From NCBI RefSeq assembly GCF_039691755.1, contig NZ_CP137552.1, positions 2,418,001 through 2,482,000 of the forward strand: a stretch of DNA of 64,000 bases, read 5' to 3'. The notes below the pieces were generated by a model, which saw only the letters and a list, made by a program, of their open reading frames with translations, ran no database searches and was not told the origin of the DNA. This DNA comes from Halomonas sp. Bachu 37. GTDB lineage: Bacteria; Pseudomonadota; Gammaproteobacteria; Pseudomonadales; Halomonadaceae. Every line of letters begins with the position of its first letter. Within the stretch, counting starts at the first letter, position 1. The position numbers were made by a program, and so were the translations under genes. This document shows, piece after piece, positions 37,991-46,382 of the stretch.

Positions 37991-38167
37991 ATGACCTTTA
38001 TTTCTCACGCGATTGAAATTGCGTTAACCCGACTCACTCAGCAGCTGTTAGAGCAGCAGAGGCACCAGGCCACGTCGTTGGTATGTGCCCAAGGTGAGTT
38101 TTACCGGGCAGAGCTTCGACTGGAACGTATCGATCCCTCAGAGCTGGCCGACCATTTTCCTGACTAA
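37991..38167 (+). CDS. Small hypothetical protein at the head of the recombination module
   Basis: The 58-residue frame (FISHAIEIALTRLTQQLLEQ, ELRLERIDPSELADHFPD) is predicted helical. No family recognised. It lies 82 bases before the ERF gene, in the same direction, and is the first frame after the terminator. The ATG at 37991 has AGGTAA upstream. Confidence 0.5.
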   Translation: MTFISHAIEIALTRLTQQLLEQQRHQATSLVCAQGEFYRAELRLERIDPSELADHFPD

Positions 38168-38249
38168 ACCCTTCCCTTTTCACGATCTCATCCACACATG
38201 GGCATTTCTTGGCCCGGCGTTACCGATTTGACAGTACAGGAGGTGCCCA

Positions 38250-39029
38250 ATGGCACAGCGCACTAATGTGGTAAATTCTTCTGCCCGCAAAACCTCCCCG
38301 TCAGCCATTCAAGCAGAGGCCACCCCGACGAATGCACCGGTCTCTCAGGATGCTCAAACCACCGCCGATAGCACCGCGATCATTCAGGTGATCGAGCGTG
38401 CCGCGCTCAATCCGGACGTAGATATCGACAAGATGGAGCGTTTGCTGCAAATGCAGGAACGCGTGCTGGATCGCCAGGCCATGATGGCCTACAGCGCCGC
38501 TATGGCGGCCATGCAGACTGAACTGCCCAGCATTGAAGAACATGGTCAAGGCAATAACGGCAAGTACGCCACCCTGGAAGATATCGTCGATACCGTCCGG
38601 CCGATCATGCAAAAGCACGGCTTTGCGGTGAGCTTTCGCATTCAGACCCAGGAACGTGGCATCGAGATCACCGGGGTGCTGATGCATAAAGACGGCCACC
38701 GGGAAGAGACCGGCATGCTGCTGCCCGCCGACATGAGCGGCAACAAGAACGCCGTGCAGGCATTCGGCTCCTCCACCAGCTATGGCAAGCGTTATGTGCT
38801 GTGTGCTCTGCTCAATATCACCACCCGGGGCCAGGACGACAATGGCAATAAAGCCGGGAGCATCAAGAGCGTCACCCCCTTCCAGGCGGGGCAACTCCAG
38901 CGCCTGATCAGCCAATGCCCGGCCACGACCCAGGAGTGGTTCAGCGGCAAGTACGGCGCGGCGGTCCAGGTGCCCCAGGCTGACTTTGACAAGCTGCGGG
39001 CATCGCTTTCCAAGCGCGCTATTCAATAG
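38250..39029 (+). CDS. ERF-family single-strand annealing recombinase
   Basis: The 259-residue protein has the ERF core near 80-200: MAAMQTELPSIEEHGQGNNG, KYATLEDIVDTVRPIMQKHG, FAVSFRIQ and FGSSTSYGKRYVLCALLNIT. The GNNGKYATLEDI and SYGKRY motifs are typical. Phage and plasmid ERF proteins anneal ssDNA in recombination and work with an exonuclease; here YqaJ is the next gene. AGGAGGT precedes the ATG. The C-terminal tail is variable. Confidence 0.88.
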   Translation: MAQRTNVVNSSARKTSPSAIQAEATPTNAPVSQDAQTTADSTAIIQVIERAALNPDVDIDKMERLLQMQERVLDRQAMMAYSAAMAAMQTELPSIEEHGQGNNGKYATLEDIVDTVRPIMQKHGFAVSFRIQTQERGIEITGVLMHKDGHREETGMLLPADMSGNKNAVQAFGSSTSYGKRYVLCALLNITTRGQDDNGNKAGSIKSVTPFQAGQLQRLISQCPATTQEWFSGKYGAAVQVPQADFDKLRASLSKRAIQ

Positions 39030-39061
39030 CCTGCCTATATCCCGCTTTAAAAGGAGACCCC

Positions 39062-39673
39062 ATGCAACTGCTGACAATGGAGCAAGGTTCCCCCGACTGG
39101 CTAGCCGCACGCTTAGGGCGCGTCACCATGTCGGAACTCAAGACCTTGCTGGTCAAGGGCAAGGGCCCCGGGGGATTTGGCACCGGGGCCTTTTCGTACA
39201 TGTACCAACTGATGGGCGAACGGATTACCGGCGAATTGGCCGAGCCTTTTCAAGGCAACGTCCATACCCGCCGTGGGCATGCACTGGAAGGCGTGGCCCG
39301 AGAGCTCTACCAGGACGCCACCGGCGAACCCGAGGCCCGGGAAGTCGGCCTCATTCTCAACCAGGGCGTGGGCTACTCGCCCGATAGTCTGGTGGGCGAG
39401 AACGGCCTTTTGGAAATCAAGACCAAATTGCCCAAGTACCAGATCGAGGTACTGCTCAACGGCGAGATCCCGACAGAACACATCGCCCAATGCCAAGGCG
39501 GGCTCTGGGTCAGCGAGCGGGAATGGATTGATTTCGTGAGCTACTGGCCGGGTATGCCGCTGTTTATCAAGCGGGCTTATCGCGACGACATCCTGATTCG
39601 CCGCATTGCCGAACGGGTCGACGCCTTTCACGAGGAAATGGATCGTCGCCTGGCCCAGGTGATGGCCGCGTGA
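39062..39673 (+). CDS. YqaJ-type viral recombinase (lambda-exonuclease-like)
   Basis: The 203-residue nuclease starts QGSPDWLAARLGRVTMSEL, the YqaJ N-terminal motif, then HTRRGHALEGVARELYQD with a catalytic Glu. GYSPDSLVGENGLLEIKTK holds the Asp and the ExK of the PD-(D/E)xK core, and HIAQCQGGLWVSEREWIDFV follows. It should make 3' ssDNA tails for the ERF protein. AAAAGGAG precedes the ATG, 32 bases after the ERF stop. Confidence 0.9.
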   Translation: MQLLTMEQGSPDWLAARLGRVTMSELKTLLVKGKGPGGFGTGAFSYMYQLMGERITGELAEPFQGNVHTRRGHALEGVARELYQDATGEPEAREVGLILNQGVGYSPDSLVGENGLLEIKTKLPKYQIEVLLNGEIPTEHIAQCQGGLWVSEREWIDFVSYWPGMPLFIKRAYRDDILIRRIAERVDAFHEEMDRRLAQVMAA

Positions 39674-39719
39674 CGCGAGCCCTATACCACGACGCAACAC
39701 GCTACTTCACGCCATAGAC

Positions 39720-39750
39720 GCCGGGGCCAACCCCCGGCATTTTATTTTTT
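39720..39750 (+). terminator. Rho-independent terminator
   Basis: GCCGGGG (39720-39726) and CCCCGGC (39732-39738) form a stem around CCAAC followed by ATTTTATTTTTT. It ends the ERF-YqaJ transcript just before radC. Confidence 0.85.
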
Positions 39751-40025
39751 GGAGGGAACCATGACACATACCAAACTCAAAGCCGGGGAAGTGGCCGGGA
39801 CTTATCATGTCACGGCCCCGGTCACCGAGGCCGACATCATCAGCATGGCCAAGCGCTTTGCCCGCCGCCGACTGGCCAAAGGGCGCAAGATTACTCAGCC
39901 TGCCCAGGCATTTGAGCATCTGCAGGTGCTATTACAGGATTACGAGCACGAAGTGTTTAGCGTGCTGTTTCTCGATAGCCAACACCGTGTAATACGCTGT
40001 AATGACCCCCTGGTTTTTGCTCACC

Positions 40026-40877
40026 TCAAGCGACTAATGCCGGGTGAGCTTTGGGTGCCACATAGCCCAAGGACTGATGCGGCCGCTCTTCATTGTAATA
40101 CCGGATCCAGCGACCGATGACGGCTCTTGCCTGGCCTAGTGACTCGAAGCGATGAAGCCAGATGCATTCTTCCTTCAATGAACGGAAGAAGCGTTCTACG
40201 AGGCCATTCTGCTCTGGCGTGTACGGCGTCGTGAACTCCTGGCTCAGGCCATACGCCTTCACCGTCGCCGTGTAGTGCCGGCTGCTGAAAACCAGCCCGT
40301 TATCCGAGCGTAGCGCCAGAGGCTGATGGACTCGTCCCAGAGCGCCGAGTCGCTGGATCAGGGCCTCTTCCAGGGCGGCTTCCGCTGTATTGCTGCTGCC
40401 ATTGTCCGATAATCGCCAACCGAGGATCTCCCGCGTGCAGCAGTCAATAATGACTGCCAGGCTGGCCCGTCGATCCTTGCCGCACCAGACGTGAGTAAGG
40501 TCAGTGGCCCAGCGCTCATCAGGCTGCGTGGTCACTGATGGCAAGCTCTTGGCACGAGGCCGAAAACCTTGGGGACGCTTGCGCACCTGCCAGCCCTTGA
40601 GCTGCAGGATGCGCTGTACGGGTTTGCGATTCTCGCCCAGGACACAGGCCAATCGTCGATAACCATACGTGGGGAAGCGTTCCAAGGTCAGCTTTACGCG
40701 CGCTTCCAGCTCTGTATTGATCAAGCGCTGCCGTCTCCTGGGCCGGTAATAGACGCTCCGCCTGGGTACGCCTAGCCAGCGACAGAGCTTGGATAGCGAT
40801 ACCGAATGGCCCTCGTTGGCCAATTCCGCCTGCAACGACACTACGAGTTGTCGTCCTCGTCGAGCAGGCGGCGCCAC
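40026..40877 (-). CDS. IS3-family OrfB, made by -1 frameshift
   Basis: The DDE domain has WATDLTHVWCGKDRRASLAV (first Asp), LRSDNGLVFSSRHYTATVKA (second Asp) and [20 protein letters not shown] (Glu), ending NEERPHQSLGYVAPKAH. Upstream is an HTH_21 region (TYGYRRLACVLGENRKPV). The frame joins OrfA at the slippery site; a GTG at 40877 is the alternative start. Confidence 0.92.
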   Translation of the reverse strand: MAPPARRGRQLVVSLQAELANEGHSVSLSKLCRWLGVPRRSVYYRPRRRQRLINTELEARVKLTLERFPTYGYRRLACVLGENRKPVQRILQLKGWQVRKRPQGFRPRAKSLPSVTTQPDERWATDLTHVWCGKDRRASLAVIIDCCTREILGWRLSDNGSSNTAEAALEEALIQRLGALGRVHQPLALRSDNGLVFSSRHYTATVKAYGLSQEFTTPYTPEQNGLVERFFRSLKEECIWLHRFESLGQARAVIGRWIRYYNEERPHQSLGYVAPKAHPALVA

Positions 40878-41152
40878 TTTTTTAATGCATAGATCTGCAG
40901 GTGAGCCTCGCCCAGCGCCTCCTTGGTTTCCCGCAGATCGGATTCGTACTGCTCACGGATATCCTTGGGCCGGGCTCGGAACCCGTTCTCCATGTTGCGT
41001 TGGGCCTCTTCGATCCAGCCCTCGACTTCGGAGACGGTGAGGTCATGCTGTCGAGCCACCTCAGCGACGGTGGTCTTGCCCTTGAAGATATCCATGACCA
41101 CGGCGGCTTTACGCTTGGCGGTCCAGCGTTTGACGGTGGGTTCGTTGCTCAT
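40841..41152 (-). CDS. IS3-family OrfA
   Basis: The 103-residue protein has a helix-turn-helix (WTAKRKAAVVMDIFKGKTTV, EVARQHDLTVSEVEGWIEEA) and a charged C-terminal zipper region. A slippery A-AAA-AAG lies at 40883-40877 on the minus strand (codons TTA AAA AAG), allowing -1 frameshifting into OrfB. Confidence 0.9.
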   Translation of the reverse strand: MSNEPTVKRWTAKRKAAVVMDIFKGKTTVAEVARQHDLTVSEVEGWIEEAQRNMENGFRARPKDIREQYESDLRETKEALGEAHLQIYALKKWRRLLDEDDNS

Positions 41153-41582
41153 CTCGTCCTCCTGATAGCTGCACTATAGCCTGTGCAGCTTTGGAGGGGG
41201 TCACTTCAACGCTTTGAAGAGCTCTTTAGGGGCACCATTGACGCCGCCAGCGTCTATCCTCGTGAAGTGCTGAAGGCAGCCTTGGCCTACAACGCAGCTG
41301 CCGTTATCCTTGTTCACAACCATCCTAGTGGTGATCCAGAGCCCAGCGATTCAGACCGATGTACCACTGAGCGGCTTAAGGAAGCCTTGGGGCTAGTGGA
41401 TATACGCGTAGTAGATCACGTGGTGGTCGGCAATGAGGGGTGCATCTCGATTGCTGAAATGGGGTGTTTATAGAGGAACTGAATAGTAATATAGAGTTAG
41501 TTTTAGTTTACTGAATATTAAATAGTGTAAGAAAAGCGTTAATAAGTAGCTTTAAACCAGAGGGCTTAGGAGTGTTCACCTT

Positions 41583-41634
41583 AAAAGCCCATCATTCTAT
41601 ACTAAAAGCGAGTGGATTGATGGGCTTTTTAGAA
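41583..41634. terminator. Bidirectional terminator between radC and the orphan gene
   Basis: AAAAGCCCATCA (41583-41594) pairs with TGATGGGCTTTT (41618-41629) across a 23-base loop, with A- and T-runs on both sides. It serves the convergent radC and orphan gene. Confidence 0.75.
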
Positions 41635-42548
41635 CTACCTGCTATATATTGTGTTTAAAGTGTTGGAGACAAACTTACTCGTAAGATCGTTAACCTTTTT
41701 GTCAAATAAGTCTAGACGTTTTTCGTTATGTGAAGTAAAATCCATTATTTGCTTGTTGGCTTCACCACTATCTAGGTCTGTAATGTGATGGTAGTAAGGT
41801 TCAATACTATCCAGAAGCTTCGTTTCTTTGTTGCTGATAAATATTCTTAAGGTAAATAAGAATAAAGGATTTTTTTCTTGCATATACTTATCTATTATAG
41901 AACTTGTTAAGTTGCTCATCTGTTCAGAATTTATGAATAAAGCATCTGGAAGCGCTCTTTCAATTATGCTTGAAAAAACACTTTCATGGATCGAATGCTT
42001 GGTTAATTGCTCTAATATCTTAGCGGAAGTATAGCAACTAACCTCGAATGTGGTCAGATCGTTAGCTAACTTGATAATGCCTGCTTCCTCAACAAAAGAA
42101 CGCCTAAAATCGATAACTGATTTGTATATATTTTTTGAAAAGTCCTCATTTATTTTTGTAATAGGACGCTCCTTATCTGATCCTCCAAAAAACACATCAA
42201 CTACTGATGATGCTTTGTTAATATTGTCAATTTTCTTTATTGCTGAGAAATATTCATCATGGGCAATGAAATTGAGGCCATAGGAGTCCGTAGAAGCCGT
42301 ATTTTTTTTATTTAAGCCTTGTGGGTTAAATGCTTTATTACTATTTTCACTACTGCGTATGCCGGTGTCTTGGCTATCGCTTATGCCTCGTAACTCGTTC
42401 AGTACTGCGTTAATCCGAGAAGTTATAGTTAAAAGGGCAAAGTGGTCTACGATGTTGCCTTTGAAGAATTTTTGTTTGTTTACTAAAATTTGAGATTTTT
42501 CTCCAATACAAATTTCTTTTATATCATTCAAGGAAATTTGTCTCTTAG
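41635..42548 (-). pseudogene. AT-rich hypothetical gene with lost 5' end
   Basis: The frame encodes about 300 residues after the IS5 border, mostly predicted helical and hydrophilic (VDHFALLTITSRINAVLNEL, ANDLTTFEVSCYTSAKILEQ, NLTSSIIDKYMQEKN). No recognised domain. Base composition is far more AT-rich than the surrounding recombination genes, which suggests separate acquisition. IS5 copy C with a TTAG duplication abuts its 5' end. The flanking DNA on the far side is the end of the DUF932 gene in the same frame with a stop between, and no ATG is available, so the start was lost before or with IS insertion. Confidence 0.6.
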
Positions 42549-43774
42549 GGAAACGCTGCACAAATCCCACCGCAGCTGCCTGATTGGTACCGGCGGGGTA
42601 TAATCTGACCTTCCTGCCACCGTCTGACAGAGCCACCCGATGAAGCAGATCTCGTTTGCCCAAGCCGAGCACCAGAACAAGAAAAAAGTCACCCGCCGCG
42701 AGCGGTTCCTGGCCCAGATGGAGGCGCTAGTGCCTTGGCAACGGCTGATCGATGCACTGTCGCCGTCCTACTTTCCCAACGCGGCAGGCAAGCGCGGCCG
42801 GCCCCCCATCGGCCTGGAGCGCATGCTGCGGATCTACTTCCTGCAGCAGTGGTACGCGCTTGCCGATGAGGCGCTCGAAGATGCCATCTACGATAGCCAG
42901 GCCATGCGTGACTTCATTGGTATCGACCTGGCCATCGAGAGTGTGCCGGACGCGACCACGCTGCTGCGTTTCCGCCACTTGTTGGAGAAGCATGCGCTGA
43001 CCCAGCGGATCTTCGAGGAAATCAATGCCCATCTGACCGAGAAGGGCCTGTTCATGCGCGAGGGCACCATTGTCGATGCCACCATCGTGGCGGCGGCGCC
43101 TTCCACCAAGAACAAGGCCAAGCAACGCGATCCGGAGATGAAGCAGACCAGGAAGGGCAAGCAGTATTACTTTGGCATGAAGGCTCATATCGGCGTTGAT
43201 GCCGTCACCGGGCTGGCTCACAGTGTCACTGCCACCTCGGCCAATGTCGCCGATGTCACCATGGTGAACCAGCTGGTCCGAGACGATGACAAGCAGGTAT
43301 ACGGCGACGCGGGTTACACCGGCATGTGGAAGTATCTGGACGAAGAGAAGGATGCCCCGGCCTCCCGCTGCTGTGTTGCCGCCAAGCGCAGCCCCATCAA
43401 GAAGATGGAAGACAGCCCCATGAAAACGCTGCTGCTGGCAATCGAGAAGGCCAAGGCCAGCATCCGCTCCAAGGTCGAGCATCCGTTTCATGTCATCAAG
43501 AACCTCTTCGGCTACCGCAAGGTGCGCTACAAGGGGTTGGCCAAGAACCAAGCGCAGCTATTCAGCCTGTTCGGACTGGCCAATTTGGTACTGGCGACAC
43601 GATGCGAAGGCCGAGTTGACGGGGCCAGTGCGCCTTGAATCTGCCCTGTCAGCCGGATAGTCCGGCTGGCAGGAAAAACAGACCACCTAAGGTGGTTAGA
43701 AAATGATCGCTGACTCGGTGATTTTGCTACTCTGAGTCCTTCAGTCGCTCAGAGGCTAATTGATCAGCGGTTCC
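42549..43774 (+). mobile_element. IS5-family insertion sequence, copy C (1226 bp)
   Basis: The ends are as in copy A. It is flanked by TTAG at 42545-42548 and 43775-43778, again a YTAR target. Confidence 0.95.
42640..43638 (+). CDS. IS5-family transposase (copy C)
   Basis: The 332-residue intact protein is the same as in copies A and B. It reads away from the orphan gene. Confidence 0.95.
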   Translation: MKQISFAQAEHQNKKKVTRRERFLAQMEALVPWQRLIDALSPSYFPNAAGKRGRPPIGLERMLRIYFLQQWYALADEALEDAIYDSQAMRDFIGIDLAIESVPDATTLLRFRHLLEKHALTQRIFEEINAHLTEKGLFMREGTIVDATIVAAAPSTKNKAKQRDPEMKQTRKGKQYYFGMKAHIGVDAVTGLAHSVTATSANVADVTMVNQLVRDDDKQVYGDAGYTGMWKYLDEEKDAPASRCCVAAKRSPIKKMEDSPMKTLLLAIEKAKASIRSKVEHPFHVIKNLFGYRKVRYKGLAKNQAQLFSLFGLANLVLATRCEGRVDGASAP

Positions 43775-43791
43775 TTAGGCCGGAGACAACA

Positions 43792-44760
43792 TCAGGCCAC
43801 CAGCTCAAGCGCAGCATCCAGCGCTTGTTGCTTGAGTTGCGCACCCTGCCCGAACCAGGCGGAATCCAGCCGGGTGTCCGTGCTGCGGGCGCGTTTGTCG
43901 TGGTCCACGTATTCGGTCACGGCATTGAGCAGGCCCCAGGCGGTGTCCTTGGCGGTAACCAGGTGCGAGCCGCGTCCTTCGCCGTGGTACAACGTCTGGA
44001 CCTTGTTGAGCGCCCGATAGTTGGGCAGCTTGGATGGATCGTCCAGAGGTGTCTGGGTACCGCAGATCACCGACTGGAAGTAGTGCTGGGCTTCACGGTG
44101 GCTGATCTCGCGTTCGGCCAAGGCCTTCATGCGGTACATGAAGTCGTTCCACTGCGAGACCGAAATTCCCAGTTGACGCTTCACGGCGTTGGGGTCGAAC
44201 TCAGAACGGTGGGGCACTTTCACCGCTTGCGTGGTGCCATTCACGGCAATCTGCAGGGTGTTGTTGCACACCACTCGCACCGTGGTGGGTGTGGCCATGG
44301 TGGCCAGCGTGCCATCGCACGATGTTGCCAACAGCAGATAATCATTGACCTCATCCTGGCCCTTGAGCGAGGTGCTCAGGCCACTGCGCGCCAAGGCCCA
44401 GAACTTGCGCCCGCCCTTGAGCACCCCGGCGGTTTCCAGCTCGTAGCCGGCGTATTCGGTGAGGTCGCGGTAAAACTCCAGAATCTCCTCGGGCTGCACC
44501 ACCTTGTAGCGCTGCGACACCACCGACAGCGGCGCCTTGGAATCGGAACGGTAAAGCACCTTCTGTTCCGGGAAGGAGTGAATGCTGCCTAGGTGGCTCG
44601 CCCCTTCGGCAATAAAGCGCACCGGCGCCTCTTCGATGTGCCAATCCATCCCGGCTTGTTGCTGCCAGACGTCCAGCGGTTGGTGGCGGGAAAGCTGTTG
44701 CCCTAGGCCATGCCAGGGGGTATCGCCAACGTAGGCCATTTGTTCAACGAGGTGTGCCAT
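43792..44760 (-). CDS. DUF932-domain protein
   Basis: The 322-residue protein begins AHLVEQMAYVGDTPWHGLGQ, typical of the DUF932 family found in phages and plasmids beside recombination genes. Further motifs are KGGRKFWALARSG, YLLLATSCDGTLATMATPTT, RVVCNNTLQIA and VKVPHRSEFDP. The function is not established. AGGAG lies before the ATG. It faces ERF, YqaJ and RadC from the other side of the orphan gene, and probably belongs to the same module. Confidence 0.88.
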   Translation of the reverse strand: MAHLVEQMAYVGDTPWHGLGQQLSRHQPLDVWQQQAGMDWHIEEAPVRFIAEGASHLGSIHSFPEQKVLYRSDSKAPLSVVSQRYKVVQPEEILEFYRDLTEYAGYELETAGVLKGGRKFWALARSGLSTSLKGQDEVNDYLLLATSCDGTLATMATPTTVRVVCNNTLQIAVNGTTQAVKVPHRSEFDPNAVKRQLGISVSQWNDFMYRMKALAEREISHREAQHYFQSVICGTQTPLDDPSKLPNYRALNKVQTLYHGEGRGSHLVTAKDTAWGLLNAVTEYVDHDKRARSTDTRLDSAWFGQGAQLKQQALDAALELVA

Positions 44761-44853
44761 GAAAATGACTCCTTTAAAACACGAAAACGCCAGCGGACAG
44801 CCAGCGCATTAGGTTGGGCAAGAAAGAGGGTTAGCCGCCAAGCGGCGAGAGGG

Positions 44854-45186
44854 TCAGGGGGAGGCCACCGAGGGCGTCGGCTGACGAAAGGCATAGCCGC
44901 ACGACAAGCACAGCCAGGGCGTGCCTTCACCGGGCGGCATCCATTGAGAGAAACAGCGTTGCACGGCGAGAGAGCCCGCTAACCCACCGGTACTTCCGCC
45001 CATGACCGCCATAGATAATTTGGCAAGTGGAAAACGCGAAGCAGGGTCAGGGGTGCCATCGGAACTGAACGAGCGATAGGCCCCGACGGCACCACCCAGC
45101 AGTGCGCCACTGGCAATGCTGAGTTGTCGGGCTGTCTCAAGATTAAACGTGCGTGGGGCTGTGCAGCGTAAACAAGGTGGGGGCAT
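44854..45186 (-). CDS. Small Cys-pair, glycine-zipper membrane protein
   Basis: The 110-residue protein starts MPPPCLRCTAPRTFN with a CxxC and ends with WLCLSCGYAFRQP, a second CxxC pair. Two glycine-rich hydrophobic segments, IASGALLGGAVGAY and LSMAVMGGSTGGLAGSLAV, lie between them. This suggests a small membrane protein with Cys-based metal binding at both ends. No family recognised. AGGAG precedes the ATG at 45186. It is 93 bases upstream of the DUF932 gene and shares its operon. Confidence 0.6.
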   Translation of the reverse strand: MPPPCLRCTAPRTFNLETARQLSIASGALLGGAVGAYRSFSSDGTPDPASRFPLAKLSMAVMGGSTGGLAGSLAVQRCFSQWMPPGEGTPWLCLSCGYAFRQPTPSVASP

Positions 45187-45236
45187 GGAGCACACTCCTG
45201 TGAATGAGAAGATCCCAGGGGCTGGGGGTCACAGGA

Positions 45237-45256
45237 GTGATATAGGTCTCAAATAA
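45237..45256. repeat. 20-base direct repeat, copy 1
   Basis: GTGATATAGGTCTCAAATAA lies 51 bases upstream of the start of the Cys-pair membrane gene. The second copy is at 45758-45777. Confidence 0.65.
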
Positions 45257-45757
45257 TGTTGAGCACAGTTTTCACCGTCATGCATGCGCAGACTGGTTTT
45301 ACACCAGGTGGATTTTTACCGTTATTCAATGTTCTAAATCACACCAGGTTTCGTGGTGGCCTTAATCCTTGAGCATGTCAAAATCTAACAACACCTACTC
45401 CGCTGAAGGTCGTTAGCGTCCGGTTTCATTGGGCCACTACGCCCAGGACGCAGCATGCACACAGCGATGGAATAGGCTGTTGTCGCTGTATTCCTCCATC
45501 CGGTGAGAATTTTTACTGGCGTGTGACATGTTCTGAGCCATTGCGACCCAACCTGGATCGCAACCTTTATTGATAGAAACTGTTCAGGCCATGGCGGTCT
45601 GACTTAAAATGAAACGGCTTCCACAAAAGCCGGTGTGATTCACTTTCCCGAAGGACGCAAACGAGGATTGCGGCGTGACACCGCAGTGAGGGCACCGTGT
45701 CATCGGTCTCTCCTGGGGATACGGAACGTACATCGATAGCCGAGTGCTATCCCCCAG

Positions 45758-45777
45758 GTGATATAGATCTGAAATAA
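45758..45777. repeat. 20-base direct repeat, copy 2
   Basis: GTGATATAGATCTGAAATAA differs from copy 1 at two positions and is followed directly by TTTTACTGGCG. Confidence 0.65.
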
Positions 45778-46382
45778 CTTTTACTGGCGGGTCTCATCCT
45801 GTGAACGTGTGGCAGGCTTTTCAGCCTGCGGTTAACTCACTGATAAAAATGGAATTGTTTTTTAACGACAAATAGGACAAAAAAGTGGATGACACACGCT
45901 GACAGCCCTTGCCATACGTGGCTTTCGCTTTCATGGCTTATCTGCCTCACGCCTGATATCTGCTCGGTTAATAGTAGTATGCATCAGCTAACGTAGGGGT
46001 AACCATCATGGAAGGAGGCCCCTAGCCTCCGACCTATCCCCTCTAGCGCTGTAACCAATCACCACCCTGGGCTAAGTCGATTGCGAGGTATCCAGCGATA
46101 CCCGTAAGAAGGATCGATAAGAAAACGGTAGGTCCATGACCAGTGCCCACTAGCGGTCGCTCCCCAAAGCGACCGTGCCCCCTTGTGTCACCCCTCACCT
46201 ACCGTGGCTACCCATAAGCCGACGTATACCTGATAGCACCCCCCACGTTGGGTATCGCCCCTTGGGGCATCCCCGCCTAACGCCTTAAACGACGACCGCC
46301 TGTAAGCGCGGTCTCGTGCTGGCGTGCATGGCCCTTTTCGCTTTTTAACCCCAACACCGCCACGTCTGGGACACGGCCTAGC

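Larger units (their letters stand above)
39998..41208 (-). mobile_element. IS3-family insertion sequence within radC (1211 bp)
   Basis: The ends are TGTAATGACCCCC at 39998 and the inverted GGGGGTCACTTCA at 41208. ACGC at 39994-39997 and 41209-41212 is the target duplication (4 bp). Clean restoration of radC on removal confirms the limits. Confidence 0.93.
39761..41473 (+). pseudogene. radC: RadC-like JAB-domain protein, disrupted by an IS3 element
   Basis: The N-terminal part (39761-39997) encodes ISMAKRFARRRLAKG, EHLQVLLQDYEHEVFSVLFL and DSQHRVIR. The C-terminal part (41213-41473) encodes [20 protein letters not shown] and the JAB/MPN metal motif [14 protein letters not shown]. Removing the IS at 39998-41208 and one ACGC restores one frame across [14 protein letters not shown], about 165 residues. 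RadC-like proteins are common in mobile elements; their role is uncertain. GGAGGG precedes the ATG at 39761. The interruption should inactivate it. Confidence 0.92.
45187..46376. other. Long non-coding region with short direct and inverted repeats
   Basis: Nearly 1.2 kb without a supported gene. GTGATATAGGTCTCAAATAA at 45237 recurs as GTGATATAGATCTGAAATAA at 45758 (two mismatches). TTTTACTGGCG occurs at 45511 and 45779. CTGGGGATA and TATCCCCCAG (about 45713-45757) form an inverted repeat just before the second copy. CGGTCGCT and AAGCGACCG pair at 46153-46175. It may contain the promoter of the minus-strand DUF932 operon and possibly a replication or transfer origin. Confidence 0.5.

Noticed and set aside
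41635..42672. 345-residue gene starting inside IS5 copy C
   Set aside because: The first 42 or so residues come from the IS end region; only the part up to 42548 belongs to the orphan gene.
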